From: Mytilus californianus
Lineage: Eukaryota; Mollusca; Bivalvia; Mytilida; Mytilidae
Assembly (NCBI RefSeq): GCF_021869535.1
Contig: NW_026262668.1
Location: 26,231,732-26,295,731 of the forward strand
Direction: 5' to 3'
Length of the DNA: 64,000 nt
Part shown: positions 1-13,700 of the stretch, one piece after another
How positions within the stretch are numbered: the first letter of the stretch is position 1
Layout of the letters: every line of letters begins with the position of its first letter
Made by a program: the position numbers and the translations under genes
The notes under the pieces: generated by a model
What the model was told of the DNA's origin: nothing
The model's input: only the letters and a program-made list of their open reading frames with translations
Database searches by the model: none

Positions 1-48
1 GATAAGATTTTGATTAGGAACTCAAAGTTTGCAAAACTATGGTTCCCT

Positions 49-638
49 TTAAGGTTCATGTGGACCCTTTGGCTAAAATGGCTGCATTTTCACCTCATAA
101 TTTACTCTGAGTAGAGACAAACCTGTGTATCTGGAAAAGTTTTAAGGCATAGCATGCCCTAGATAAATAAAATTCAAATATATTTTATGTTTTAGAAAAT
201 TAAAAACTTAACAGGATTTTGCAGTGCACTTTTTTTCATTCCTCCAGAAGGTGCCAAAATAAACAAAGTTGTGAAAGAGGTTTGAGAACTTCCCCACAGG
301 TAATAATTGAAGTGAACTGTATTGATTGACATGGACAATAGATGGACAATAGATACCTGACAATAATTGGTGATTTAAACTGTGTACCTGAGTGGACCAT
401 ATCAAGTGAAACTCAACTGTTTGTTAATTTTATCATCTTCTACAGGGACGAAAAAAAGTGCACTGCAAAATCCAGTTAAGTTTTAAATTTTATAAAACGT
501 ACAATGCATTTGAATTTTATTAATCTAGGGCATGCTATGCCTTAAAACTTTTCCAGATACACAGGTTTGTCTGTAATCAGAGTAAATTTTGAGGTGAAAA
601 CGCAGCCATTTTAACCAAAGGGTCCACATGAACCTTAA
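49..638. mobile_element. Fold-back element with long inverted arms and TTAA ends
   Basis: Two inverted arms, about 49-235 and 450-638, match with few mismatches. Each starts at the outer edge TTAAGGTTCATGTGGACCC, and the spacer is about 215 bp. No coding capacity. TTAA at both ends suggests a piggyBac-type target site, which is inference. Confidence 0.7.
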
Positions 639-1363
639 CGCAATGTATGACAATATTATTGAATTAATAAGAATGTAATATTTTTGTAGTATTAAATAAA
701 TGATTTGCTATGTATTCGAATCTTATCTAAGTTTTTGTGTCAGGTTGTCTTCTTGGGGTGTTTTCACGTTTCTTCAAAACTTGAGATTTTTGTATACAGG
801 TATACAATGTATTGTTGGAGAAACGTGAGTAATATGTGATAATGATTAATTGTATTACCTGCAAGAGTTACAGTGACTCCAGTATAAATTAATTTCTTTA
901 GAATGAATTAACAGTGACAAAAATCATAATTTGAAGGAAAAAACCTATGTATTTCATTATGTTCATAAAAAGGCACTACTAGGGATTTACAACAAAGGAA
1001 AACAGGTAGGCCAAGCTCTGGTGGAAGAGTGAAAAACTGCTGCTCATCATACCAGTGATGTTATTGTTGCACATGTCTTTATTAGCGGTGATAAGATCAT
1101 TAAGAATGTTCGCTACTCGGTTTTAAAATAACAAGTTTTTCCAAAGACTGTTATAAATTGTTAGTATTTAAATAAAGGAATTAAAAAATGTGAAAAAATT
1201 AAGGGTCCGTATGCTTGTTTTTGAGATATAAGCCATTGAAAATTTGGCGGGAAACGATTCTCTCTAGGTTGTTCATACATTTGATATTGGCAACTTTTTC
1301 TTTTCAAAACCTATGAAAAAATAAAAAAGATTTTATAAGAATTTCAAATATGGCTTTTATACT

Positions 1364-1823
1364 ATATGGTCCGAGTACACAGTTATTTCGTAGTGCATTT
1401 CTTTTAGACAATAAACGAAAATTAAAAAAATCCCACCTGCGCTTTCTCAATAATATTTTTACAGTGTGTTGTACTACTTTTGGGACAAATTATATCAAAA
1501 TTATAGAAAACTTCATCGGCTCTAACTCAAAATAAGAACAATTTTATGTTAAGGGGTCTTGAAATCTTTTGACATCTTCCGAAGTGCTGATTTTTTTAAC
1601 CTTTTTCAGCTGGACCAAATCACTACTTTACTTTAAAATTCATGACCCAAATTTTTTTACAGTGTAATTTCATCCCCCTACTTGCTATTTGAGGCATGGA
1701 ACATGGAGAAATAAATTTGGAAGGGGTATAAAATAAATTGGCAAGTAACACACTGTCCACACTAGGGACTATATTTGTGGACAACGAAAATCAAAGGACG
1801 ATAACTGTGTACTCGGACCATAT
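1364..1823. mobile_element. Short inverted-repeat element (MITE)
   Basis: Perfect 23-bp terminal inverted repeats at 1364-1386 and 1801-1823, beginning ATATGGTCCGAGTACACAG. 460 bp in all. No transposase frame. Confidence 0.7.
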
Positions 1824-3059
1824 GCAATAATATTATGAAATAAAATGTAGGGGTTAGTGGGCAACTAACACTACATGCATAAAACCAGAGGATTCCGAAT
1901 ATCCGCAAAATTTAAAAAAACAAGAGTAACGAACATCCTTAAGTGTTTATGAAAATGCATTTAATATACTGTGAGAAGCGGCTTCTACTCTCTTTGCGGT
2001 GCAATTTTGAGTTATTGTTTTTGGCTAGCAGTCAGCAACTGCTCAGTTTGTTAACCATGATTATATATTAATTATATATTATTTTGACTGAATGATTGTT
2101 TAACAGACACGTATGGCAACTATAGATCAGACGTTAAACATTCTTTAAGAATTAAAAAAAAATACTGTCAATTGTGAATTTGCATTTTAGTTTAGATTTG
2201 TCTTTTGTTTTCTGTGTTCTTTCTATAAAGAAGGTCACGTCGAACGCATTTACTCATTGTTTTTTTATATATAAGCATGTTTAAAGCAATATTCTCATAC
2301 TTAATAAGTTATAACGTAACTGTATTGGAAGATCCTAATCTGAATAATTTAGCCATTAAATTATAATCATATCCTGTATATGAAAAACGTGTAATTTTAA
2401 AACAGATTCTTTTGAATTTCTTTTTACACACCACGCATGTAATTTTATTGACTATCAAACTGAACACTGGACTAGTTAGTGTTACTTTTATCAATGAAAC
2501 AAAACGTTCAAAAGAGTCGATTTGCCAGTTTTACATTTTCACCAATATTTCCGTAATAAGGAGAAGTTTTGTACTTTTGAAATAGCGCATTCATCCATTA
2601 TTAACTTTTAAGAAAAAATGTATTATTCATTATAAGGAAACATTTACATTTATTTTACATATTTAAAAGATTGAGTGTCTCAACAGAAAATAACATGTTT
2701 CAGTCTTATCTAGCAGTTTTCATTCCAATTTGACCCAAAACGAAAGCAGTGAGCTAATGAAGTCAAAATATGATGATCTGCCTAATATCGTTAATACAAA
2801 ATCAATTTGATTATCGGCTTCGTCTACCTCACAAATCTTGTCAGACACTATATTAAAACGTTTGTTTGTCATGTTGCATAGTACATAGTACATATTATTA
2901 TAGAATTCCGCGAGTATTTCATACCATGCTTATTTACAATTATCTGATAAAGGAAATGTGAAATGAAATATGATTTTTACATTGTTTTTTTTTTTTGCTG
3001 AAGCATATAAGATTAAATCTTTGACAGATGATAGTATATGATAAAAATGCAATACGTCT
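1824..3059. other. Non-coding stretch, nothing recognised
   Basis: AT-rich; open frames are short and without recognisable motifs. Confidence 0.4.
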
Positions 3060-3780
3060 TGGTAAATGTGACATTGTTGTGATATGATGCTACTTATTTG
3101 AAGACATGCTTTTCTGTGTCTGTTACGTCCTTATTAAAAAAATGTATTTATCAAAATAAACTACTACAGCCAAAAGACTGGACTACAATAATTATTACAC
3201 ATAGAAGAGAACTCAAAAACCATAAACATTTATGATAAAAAAAGTGAGACAACAACTTCATACATAATTCAACTGAAATACACTTACTGTTCATATGATT
3301 CTTTTATTTTAACTAATTTACGTTAAAGAAAGATAATTAGTTTTAAAGGCATTTAAATTGCGTTTTAAAGAAACCCAGTTTAAGTAGTCATGCACGCACA
3401 TCGTATCGTCTAAAACCTTGTTATATAGAAATTATCTACAATAACCTATGATTTATTGACAGGGTTAATTATATTTGTGTGACAAAAGATTGTAGCTAAA
3501 TGCCGATCTTAAATGATGAAAACAATGACAAACGATTAGATAAGAAGTCCATCCTGTACAAATATTTATCCCTTCATTTGATTTGCACAAAGGAATATTT
3601 ATGTACATTATCTTATCTTGAATGTAATGTAGCAAAACAAATTTAGTAAAAATTGTTCTGTACAACTATAAATTTTGTGTCTGATGGAACCATTAGATCC
3701 CAACTATAGTTATGATATATTCCTTTACGTGGGACAATTCTATATTGTTTTGTTCCTTTCAAACTCAAGGTTTGGAAAGC
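3060..3780 (-). other. Second copy of the SPRY-gene promoter and first exon
   Basis: Resembles 17225-17970 in the same orientation. Shared pieces are the ACATTGTTGTGAT segment, the AAAGAATCA...AACAGTAAGTG exon/donor (near 3280-3310), the GTAGTCA...AAACCTTGTT stretch and the TAGATCC(C/T)AACT...GTTCCTTTCAAA block. In this copy the ATG has become ATA, but a later ATG two codons before the donor could serve. It may be exon 1 of a duplicated gene whose other exons lie left of the window, or a promoter relic. Confidence 0.5.
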
Positions 3781-5820
3781 AAACAAGAGGTAAAAAGGTG
3801 AATGTTGATAATACACAACAGTAAATATCCATTTACTTACTGTTCGTGGTGAATGTGAGATTGGTAAAACTTGAACTGAAAGGTCTATGTACCACTTGAA
3901 AGGTCATCATAAATGCATTTTACTTCATTATATAATATCAAAGGTGAAAGGTTGTCTGGGGTATAGATATATGGTCTTCTCCGTTCTTTTCCCGTCCGGC
4001 AATAAAATCTTTGCTGAAGTGGGCGTTCGTTTTTGGTGTTTGGGATACACAACCACAACTAGTCGGAATGGGGACTTGAATCTGATGCCCTTTGAAGAAT
4101 TAGTTTCATGTTCCTTTCTCGTTAAGGAGCTTTTGCAACAAATCCCTGAGGGAACAAAATAACTAACCCCTATTTTCAAATGGCAATCTAAAGTTTCCAC
4201 CCTTCATCCCGTTCGACATAATTTGCAGAACCTACCTATTGTATTGATTTTAAGTTTTGTCTCGTGTTGAATATGCATGAAATATTTACCACTATATATG
4301 GTGCACGAATCAACGAGGCAATCAATCAAACTACCGGAAGTTTCGTCACAGTGAATGAAAATTAGTTACAAAAATGACAAGCTCAAACAATACATCTTTC
4401 GGAAAATACTCATTATACGCAAAATCTTGTATTACATATCCGCATTAAGTAACAGTTTTAACTTGACAATTGTAAGAAGAGATAGGTGGATAAACCTGGT
4501 TTCATATATTGAACAGACGGGCGAACAGTGTTAAACAATAAATGCTCCTTGTTTTTTTTCATTGAGGGATAACATAAGGTTTCCAAAAAGCATCATGCTT
4601 AACAAATTTTGCAGAGAAAACATACCTTACGGATGCAAAACATCCTCGATTACAAGATGAAGTTCGCCGTCTTAGATTTTTCTGTAAGAAATTATTTGAA
4701 AACACCTCCAGAAAAAAGTAATAATATAATTACAAATAAATGTTGCCAGATTAAGATATATCAGCTTAACACGGGGAAACTCTATACAAAAAATTACAAC
4801 AAATGGAACGCTGTTCGTTCACTATTGTTAATTTCCAATTTTTTGGAAGAAATGTTTCTATGACTCCCATTTAGCGGTTTACATTTATCAAAATCGTTCG
4901 CTTTGTCTGTGTGTGTGGTGACGTTATAGATTTTTAAAAAATGTAACCAATATATCACTGGCAATTCATAAGACAGGTGTTTTGTTACGACAAATTACTT
5001 TATTAAATTCTTTCAGACATGTAAAGATTTGGTTTGGGAATTTGGTTATAACTGATATCACGTCCTGATTTTAACTGTGGTGTTGTTTAAATAGCTCACC
5101 GATTTATAATCGGTACATGTAAACTTATCGATCCCTGGCATATACTTATTCTAAAGGGTTATTATTACTACATAGTACTAAGATTTTGAAAAAGAAAAGA
5201 GCTTGGGACGCATGAAAATTATGAATTGTAATGTTCATTGAATGGTGTTTTATCAGTACTATAATGAAATCAAGACAAGAGTTTTCAAAATGTACATAGA
5301 TAACAACTTAATGTCACAATACTCGAAGTTAAGAGGTGCTGAATTGTACTCCAATGTTGTGTAAGGTGTTAAGGTGTTAACTGTGCTATTTGCGGACTAA
5401 TCTTTGTCGATGCAATACGACAAAGATTAAACTAGAAAGTAAATGATCACCGGTTTAATATTAAGTATTCTAATAACAATAAAGCTCTGTAAAAAGACCG
5501 AAGCCAACCTTTTTTATATGAACATTAGTAATACAGATAGAATTTATAATTAAATAAATGGTTCCATAATGAGTACAACATACCTCTTGCAAAGGTAAAT
5601 TTCTGGATTCGAGAATTTAGGAACTGCCATTTCTTACGAATGTAAGACAAAATTGATGTTGTAGGTAATTTGACAAGGCCGATGTGAACCAATTAAAAGA
5701 AAAAATAGAATTGCTTACAATCACTCAACGCATTATGCTTAAAATGACAAAATCATCATGATATGACAAAAGGCAACCATAACGGACTGACTTCAGACAG
5801 GCAATCAACATGTTGCGAGT
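3781..5820. other. Non-coding stretch, possible decayed repeat at 3930-4200
   Basis: Overlapping open frames on both strands around 3928-4200 show no domain I recognise. The rest is AT-rich with no gene signal. Confidence 0.3.
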
Positions 5821-7112
5821 TTGAACAATTTTCTTTTTAGATCTCTAAGTAATCATATTGTCTTTGTATGTAAATCGTACTACTTTGAGTGTCTTGTAAA
5901 AGAATTAGGAATAAATGAGCACTCAGATAATCTCACATACAAAAACATATCATTTGACAAGGATGAGATTTTGGCGAATCATAAGTCCTTCATGGCTTCA
6001 ATGAACATTAAATTGAACAGCAAATCGGAGGACTTACCTTGTTTGTATTGGATACCTAAGCTTCACAAAATTCAATACAAACAACGGTACATTGCCGGTT
6101 CATCTGCATGTTCGACGAAGGAGTTGTCCATTAAATTGACAAAAATTCTGTCTGAAGTGATCATGAAAGAGGGACTTCAGAAATACTGTGAAACTGTTTA
6201 CTCGCGTAATGGTATTAACCATATGTGGATTCTAAAAACTCTGAAGAACTTCTGGATAATTTCAAATCTCGATCTTTCTCTGAAATTAGTTCTATTAAAA
6301 CTTTTGATTTTTCAACCCTGTATACAACCATTCCCCATGTGAAATTGAAAGTTCGTCTAAAAGAAATTATTCACAATGCTTTTCAACATAAAATGGTAGC
6401 ATACGTTATAAATGTATTACTTTGGGATACAAAACGGCATATTTTGTTAATAGGGAACAAAAAGTTAAATCATTCTACACAGAGGAACAAGTGATCAGCA
6501 TGCTGGATTTTCATATTGACAACATATTTGTTGAATTTGGAGGTACACTTTTCAACAAATTGTCGGCATTCCTATGGGAACGAACTGTGCATCTCTCCTT
6601 GCCGACCTCTTGTTATCTTCTTATGAGTCGGAGTTCCTTCAGACACTTGTCAAAAACAAGAAGATCAAAGAAGCCAGATCATTTAATTTCACATTCCAAT
6701 ATATTGATGATGTTCTTTCTATTAACAATCCAAACTTTTCTGATTAGGTTCCATTAATATATCATCCAGAACTAGAAATAAAAGAAAAAACAGACACGAC
6801 TTCCTTTGCCTCATTTTTTTACTTATACCTCGAATTTGACATAAGCTGTCATCACAATACCAGAATCTATGACAATCGAGACGATTTTTATTTTGAAAAT
6901 TATCAACCTCACCTGCATATGTGATATACATTTCCGAACTCATTCGGTATTCGGGAGCTTGCAGCTGCTACTTAGGCTTTGTAAAACGTCACCAGTATCT
7001 GAGCAGAAAGTTGATAAACCAGGGTTATGTAAAAGAACGTTTCGTCCTTTTTCTAAGAAATAAATTGTCTATTTCTAAGAAAGTTCATCGGAAGATACCA
7101 AGACCTTGCTGA
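5821..7112 (+). pseudogene. Penelope-like reverse transcriptase, frameshifted copy 1
   Basis: The reading frame must shift several times (near 6225, 6420, 6550 and 6750). Visible RT pieces, in order: LYWIPKLHKIQYKQRYIAGS (about 6035-6095), FDFSTLYTTIPH (about 6300-6340), VGIPMGTNCASLLADLL (about 6555-6610), the catalytic YIDD at 6700-6711 and a C-terminal YISELIRYSGAC remnant (about 6925-6960). The IPKLHK and SLYT(T/N)IP signatures suit Penelope-like elements. Not functional. No GIY-YIG domain was seen. Confidence 0.75.
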
Positions 7113-7620
7113 TAAATATTCCGTATCAACTTAATAAATAATACACGATGATATTGAAGTATAGATTCCAGGTACTGACGTTGTTTATCATCTTAGTTAC
7201 GTGTTATAGTGTTCTTTTATTTGTCTTTGTAAATTATTACTTTTACTGTTTATAGTATTTTTTGTAATATCCATTTGACGTGGCTCGGTACTTATACATC
7301 CCGTCATTGTGTTATTGTGCGATCGTAAAGTTTTGTATTCTTGTCTTTCGTTTTTGATAATGTGCCTTGTCGATATTCCTTTTTGTTTTTCATTGTTGAC
7401 ATATTTTTTTTATAGTGATTAAGATTATAAAAAAAATGTTGACTGCTGTACCCCTATTTTTGACATTTTTATCTAATATGTCTGTTTGTTTTGTTCACAC
7501 ATTGTTGTCAATATAATGGAATTGTATGTGACTTTCATACAAGTGAGAGGTTTAGCTAGCTATAAAACCAGGTTTAATCCGCAATTTTCTACATAAGAAA
7601 ATGCCAAGTCAAGAATGTGA
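7113..7620 (+). mobile_element. 3' tail of Penelope-like copy 1
   Basis: Follows the RT remnant and ends with a GGTTTAGCTAGC...AAACCAGGTTTAA...CCAAGTCA...GAATGTG segment that recurs near 8830-8910 and 15805-15890, so it behaves as the family's 3' end. Confidence 0.55.
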
Positions 7621-7629
7621 CAGTAGTTA

Positions 7630-8189
7630 CTCGTATGAAGCAGAATTCATTCAGAACCTTCTAAAAGACAAAAAAGAAAAAGCACCTTGCGAAATTCTTG
7701 AGTTTTACTTTCAGATATATTGATGATGTCCTATCACTGTATAACCCATATTTCAGACACTACTTACATCTCATATATCCCAGTGAACTTAAAATTAAGG
7801 ATACTACTGATTCTAGAAGGACTGCTTCATACCTTGATCTTTTCCTCAATATTGACACAGATGGACGACTTCACACTAAAATCTATGACAAACGGGATGA
7901 TTTCAACTTCCCAATTTTCAATTTCCCATTTCTCAACAGTAACACACCCTCTGCTCCGTCTTATGGTGTTTACATATCACAATTGATACGTTATGCTCGT
8001 GCATGTTCACACTATACGGACTTCATATACAGGAGAGTGCTCCTTACGCAGAAACTGCTCCAAAAGAGTAATGAGGAGGAAAGATTAAAAATGACACTCC
8101 GTAAATTTTATGGACACCATCACAAATTGGTTGATTTATACGATGTGTCTGTGTCTAAACTAATTGACGACATTTCTACCACGTGTTAG
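7630..8189 (+). pseudogene. Penelope-like reverse transcriptase, 5'-truncated copy 2
   Basis: From 7698 one open frame covers the C-terminal half: FRYIDDVLSLYNP (YIDD at 7716-7727), YLDLFLNIDTDGRL, KIYDKRDDFNFPI, GVYISQLIRYARACSHYTDF and LRKFYGHHHKLVDLY, ending at TAG. The segment just upstream (SYEAEFIQNLLKDKK) is in another frame. It abuts the tail of copy 1. Confidence 0.8.
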
Positions 8190-9080
8190 ATTGTGGTTTA
8201 GCATCTATGTCGTCTGTCTGCTAAGTACCGAAGGTAACCTATTCCCGAATTTGCATTGCTATATGACGTGTCTCAGCATTTATACATCCAACATTCATGT
8301 ATTTAGTTATGATGTTTCTATTGTGGGTTCTGTTGGATATTGTGTTATGTCTTATCGTTTGTGGTTTGAAATCTGTATTTTCGGTACATTTCACAGATGC
8401 CTTATCTGTCAGTATAGTCGAGTTGATTTCCATTTTCCATGAATAAAGTATTGTGTTAGTCCAAATAAGTATGATGTCGTCACAGCATTCATTTAAAATA
8501 GCCTTTTAAATACCGTCATCATCATGATAATTATTTGGACTAGTATTGTGAAAGTAATTGTTAAATTTTCGATCTCGTTCCATTTAATTGTATGAATTTC
8601 TAGATTATATATACGTCTCAAAAATACGTCACCGTTTGTGGAGTCCTGTGCTCTCGTTAATGGAAGATGTTCGTTGTTATTCTGGGGTTGACATATTAGT
8701 AACGTACTATTGTATTATTTATTTATGCGTTTCTCTGTGCTGAGTGTTCTTGCGTTTGATTGTACTGTATTCCTGTCACGTAGTGTTGTCATTTTAGCGA
8801 TATATTTTTTTAACATTGCCATATCAGCGGGGGGTTTGGCTAGCCATAAAACAAGGTTCAACCCATCATCTTTCCTTTAAATGTCCTGTACCAAGTCAGG
8901 AATATGGCAGTTGTTATCAAATAGTCCGTTTCTATGTATGTTGGCGTTAGTTTTTGTTGCACTTCAGTGTTTGTGTTGTTCCGTTTACCCATATAGTTGA
9001 TGTGTTTCCCTCGGTTTTAGTTTGTAACCCGGATTTGTTTTCTCTTTATCGATTTATGATTTTGAACAGCGATATACTAC
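8190..9080 (+). mobile_element. 3' tail of Penelope-like copy 2
   Basis: Non-coding. 8640-9070 matches 15600-16040 (CTGAGTGTTCTTGC, CTGTATTCCTGTCACGTAGT, GTTGTTCCGT...TGATGTGTTTCCCTCGG). Confidence 0.6.
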
Positions 9081-9819
9081 TGTTACCTTCATTTATCCAT
9101 TCGTTTGATGTGTTTTGAGCTTTTTATTTTTCCATTTGATTATGGACTTTCCGTTTTGAATTTTCCTCGCAGTCCGATATTTTTGTTATTTTACTCTTTC
9201 ATGCAGTTTGGTATCCATACGAAACTATTACCGTCTATGAGTTAATCACTGTTAATTAATGGTTTGTTTATTGAAACAATATACTTAATATAGTGTAAAG
9301 TATATCAATTCTACCTTGATTAAGGAACGGATTTGAATTATAAAAATGCCAAATATTTTATTATTGAAAATTAATTGGTATTTTACTTGTCGTGTTTGTT
9401 ACTTGTATTTCCAAAAGAGAGGACGGGGTAATAATAGCAGTAAGAGTTCTAATACCCCACACTATCAAATCCATTAAATGTATCTATTATATTTTACATA
9501 TATGTAGGAAAGCGAAATATCGAGATTTAAAGCTCCGAAAGTTACATCAGAAAAAGATTTAAAAAATATGCATTCCAAATGAAAGTGACAAAATTCTGGA
9601 GTCACACTGGTTTTGATAATAGTACCCGAAACATAGAGCACAGGGTTAACCAGCTATTTATAAATATTCGAGTCATATCGTTTTCTTTTTTTTTTGAAAA
9701 AAAAAAATAGTTTTGAAATATATTTTTGTCGATGGCGATTTCAAATTGTTGGAATAATATAACATTTTGAAAAAATGTTGACGTCATAGAAAGAAACTTA
9801 TATGTACACTTTCACAACG
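9081..9819. other. Non-coding stretch
   Basis: AT-rich; no gene signal seen. Confidence 0.3.
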
Positions 9820-9955
9820 GTTCGGTGTGAGCCAATGCTCCTTGTTGAAGGTCGTACTTTGACCTATAATTGTTTACTGTTTACACATTGTGACTTGGAT
9901 AGAGAGTTGTCTCGTTGGCACTCATACCACATCTTCTTATTTATATTTAAGACAA
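9820..9955 (+). repeat. Dispersed repeat tail (GAGAGTTGTCTC...CATACCACATCTTC family)
   Basis: Matches 33025-33155 closely. The short core GAGTTGTCTC(A/G)TTGGCA recurs at many places in this window in both orientations. Confidence 0.7.
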
Positions 9956-10085
9956 ATTACATATTTCATATCAATTCATTGTTTAAACTATGATACATTG
10001 GAATGATGACGATTAAATGATAGTTCAAATATGTTTGCAAGAATAAGGAGCCGTAATAGGATTTTATCGAATATGTCTCGTTTTG

Positions 10086-10750
10086 CTAAGCAACAACATT
10101 GATAATTGGAAGAGTTGTGAAGTCATACGAATACAAAATCTCCAGTTTTGCTTCCAGTACTTGTGGATTATAAACGCCAAACGCCAAACATAGTTGGTCA
10201 GCAGATACTACCCTTTTTAATGTGTACAATATTTTTGAATTGTCCTTGTCAATAACTGAAAACTCATTGTGGTTCATATTAACAAAAAATCCAAGTCTTC
10301 CTGTGGCAACTGTCCCGGCTGTATTACTCACACTCATTATTTTGATTGGTTCATCTGTTTTCGAAATCGAATGCTGGGCGGTTAGGCATATGTAAGAAAG
10401 GCAATTATGAATGCTAAACGACCATCCATTGGTTCCGGCATAGAAGTGATTGTCTATTTCTGTGCGACTGATCACTCCTACTTCGACGACTAAGCTCGAA
10501 GAGTTATCAATTAATGACGATAATATTTCGTACGAGAACTTTATTTCAAAGTATATTTTACTTGTAGAAGTTAAGCATCTATCTCCAATTGTTCCTTTGT
10601 ACGTGTTAAACTGTGCCGGATGATTTACAGCATTTGGAGTCTCTTTATTGAAAGAATTACCCAGTACTGTATTATCATCAGACAGGAAAACTAATGAATG
10701 TGTCGATTTCCTGTCAAATCTCAACGAAAATGCGTAATCGGTCTTGTCAT
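10086..10750 (-). CDS. SPRY-like domain exon (last exon)
   Basis: A single open frame of 220 codons after TTCATTTCAG. The order of beta-strand-like motifs and the GFFVN...FSVID...LYTL run match the core of SPRY domains. The stop follows IINVVA. Confidence 0.78.
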
Positions 10751-13700
10751 CTGAAATGAACTTTTACAAATGTATACGTAAAAAAATCAAATATAGAAAA
10801 AACACAAAAGCAGCTTTTTCGAAATTACAAAACTCAAAATTAGATAAACGAATTAATCTTGGAAATAGACGACGTTTGGTGAATACGTGAAGAAGCCATC
10901 AGCCCAACTGAAATAAGGCTTACAGATTAAAATTTCAATATAAGGGATTAAAAATAAATAGATATTTGTCCAATTTGTCAAACTCTAAATTGCTTCAAGT
11001 CTTGAAAAGTTGTGAACAAATTTTAGTTCAAAGAAAACTTTTATTTAAACGATTAACTAGTGTAACTCCGCAACTTGTTTATGTTTTTGTCCTAAATACC
11101 GAGCTACATTTTCTTAATTTTGTTTACATCTGTGTTTTTTTGTTTCCTTTAAAGAACTTTGTGAATGACACATCTTTGGTAGTCTCTGCTAATTTGAGAT
11201 TTTCAAAAGGTAATGCACTTGTTTTTTTTTGAAGAAGCACCTGGATATTTTGATGTCGTTTATAGTTTATTTTTTTATTGCTTCTAATTGGCATGATTGA
11301 CATATACCCAAAAATTTCTTTTATGCGTGATAAATGCACCTCTAAAGATTTTATTATTATGCTTCAAAAGTTTATCTTTTTAAAGTTTTTATAAAAAGAA
11401 ATAATTGCAAGCATAATCATAAATTATACCAAGCGTTAAAAAATGGAACATTAAAGTCAGTCTTCGAAAGGGCAAAGGACGCCTTCATCATTTGGTTTGC
11501 CGCTATGGAATATTTGTATAACAGATGACCACGGAGTTGTTATCATGTCGAAGCAGCAATATCGTCAACTTTTAGTCGATTTTGACATCATCTTAAACTA
11601 CTTATCACCATATTTCGTCATGCCATGAGCTACACGACACGTGTCATTAGTGGAAAAGGACGCACTTTATCTTCCGATGCAATCTTTGTAATATAATTTT
11701 AAAATCGCACATTACAACAAGTTCGACTGTGGAAATTAATTTTATCTGTTTTAATCTCTTTATTATTTTCAGCTTATAAGAACATAGAATAATATATGAT
11801 ATTTGAATTTTGAAAAAAGACTATTTAATGTTTCCTGAAATGTAATGTATGATGAAAATAATTAATATACCCTTTTCCGAAGACGATGATTTTGACATCA
11901 TCACAGGGACAACTATCACTAGGGTCAGGATTACACCACATATAAAAGCAAGTATGGACCATCTGTGTTGCTTTAATCTAATCAATGTATCTCTGGCAGT
12001 CACAGGCTCGTTGTTCGCTCTAACTGCACTTGTATTCATCTGAATTTGTACATCAGTGTCCTGGCGACTTGCATTCACGTTTTTACCTGTATCGCTAGCG
12101 TTTGTACCCTGCAGAGTATTAACTTGTCTTAGGTCTTTAACGTTGTCATAATCATCGGAGGCTACATCCATGGAATTTCTATAATTGTTGAAGCCATCTA
12201 TATAAAAATATACAATATACGAAAAAAATATATAAACAATATGCGTATATTATTTCTCTCCTGAAATTTATCATTGACTCATAAACGTTTTTTTTTTTTA
12301 ATTACCAATTGTTGATTTTTGATTTTAAAAAGTAAAATTCGTCCAAAATTTTATTTCGTGCTAAACTGTTAATTCTGATGCGATTTATATCCCGTTCCCT
12401 TTTCAAGAATGTGACCTACCGAATTAGACTATTTACCGGGTTTGTACTAACATGTGCAACACGATGGGTGCCACATGTGGAGCAGGATCTGCTTACCCTT
12501 CCGGAGCACCTGAGATCACCCCCAGTTTTTGGTGGGGTTCGTGTTGCTTAGTATTTATTTTTCTATGTTGTGTTTTGTGTACTATTGTTTGTCTGTTTGT
12601 CTTTTTCTGTTTTAGCCATGGCGTTGTCAGTTCATTTTCGATTTATGAGTTTGAATGTCTCTGGTATCTTTCGCCCCTTTTTTATAGATAGAAGTACTAC
12701 AACCTATAACTGACAGTTGGTGTGGCAGATGCAATTGGTAATACAGATCAGAGGACTGTTTATAGGTTTGACAGGAAGGTAAATATATAGTCCCATTTTA
12801 TCCGGTCTACAGTACTTCTTGGTAATATTGTATGTTTCACATGTGGCTTTCCTTTTTTCAAATACGAAGTTAGGACTTTACTTTTTTAACACAAATACCA
12901 ATAAATCAGGTTAATATATCTAAAATGGATTGTCTACGATTTAGACAAAATATTAAAATATGATTAGTTTTGTTTCAAACATTACTTAAACATGTTAAAT
13001 CGGATTATTGAAATAATAATTCGATATCCGTAGCTATCTTGATTTAATTTTGTTAAAATCAGCTCAAATACATTTGTTGATATTTTATAGTCTTGCAATA
13101 CAATAGCTTGACCTCATTTTGGATACGTATGCATGCAAACCTTTAACTTGACCCTAGTTAAAGATAGTCGCTTGCGCATGTGCTCAGAAAATGAAAAGGT
13201 GTCAAAATTTTTAAATTGAAACAAGAGGACCACTAGAAAGAATTAATTCATTGACTGACTCGGCCAAAAAAAATCGTTCTTATACACGTAAAATACGGAA
13301 GCCCATTTAGGACATCCCAAAAAAATACATTTGAAATCGAAATCACGAATTTAAACCGTTATCACGAATTCTAGAATTCGTTATCACAGATTAAATTCGG
13401 GATAACGAATTTCCGGAATTAGATATAACAGTTTTTGTAATTCGTAATAACTAATTAAATTCGTTATCATATTTTTTTTTGTAATTCGAGAAAACGGATG
13501 ATTGAAATCGTAATAACAAATTTTATAAATCGTGATAACGAATTGTATAAATCGTTATAACGGATCGAATTCGTTATCACGAATTCGTAGAATTTGTGAT
13601 CACATTTTTTTGGTAATTCGTGATAACGGATTAAAATCGTTATAATGAATTTCATAAAATCACGAATTACAAAAAATACTGTGATAACAAATTACACAAA

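Noticed and set aside
3887..4200. Overlapping open frames on both strands
   Set aside because: No domain recognised, no splice support; probably chance or an old repeat.
12452..12691. Cysteine-rich 79-codon frame as a small secreted peptide gene
   Set aside because: It lies inside a dispersed repeat; there is no sign of selection or splicing.
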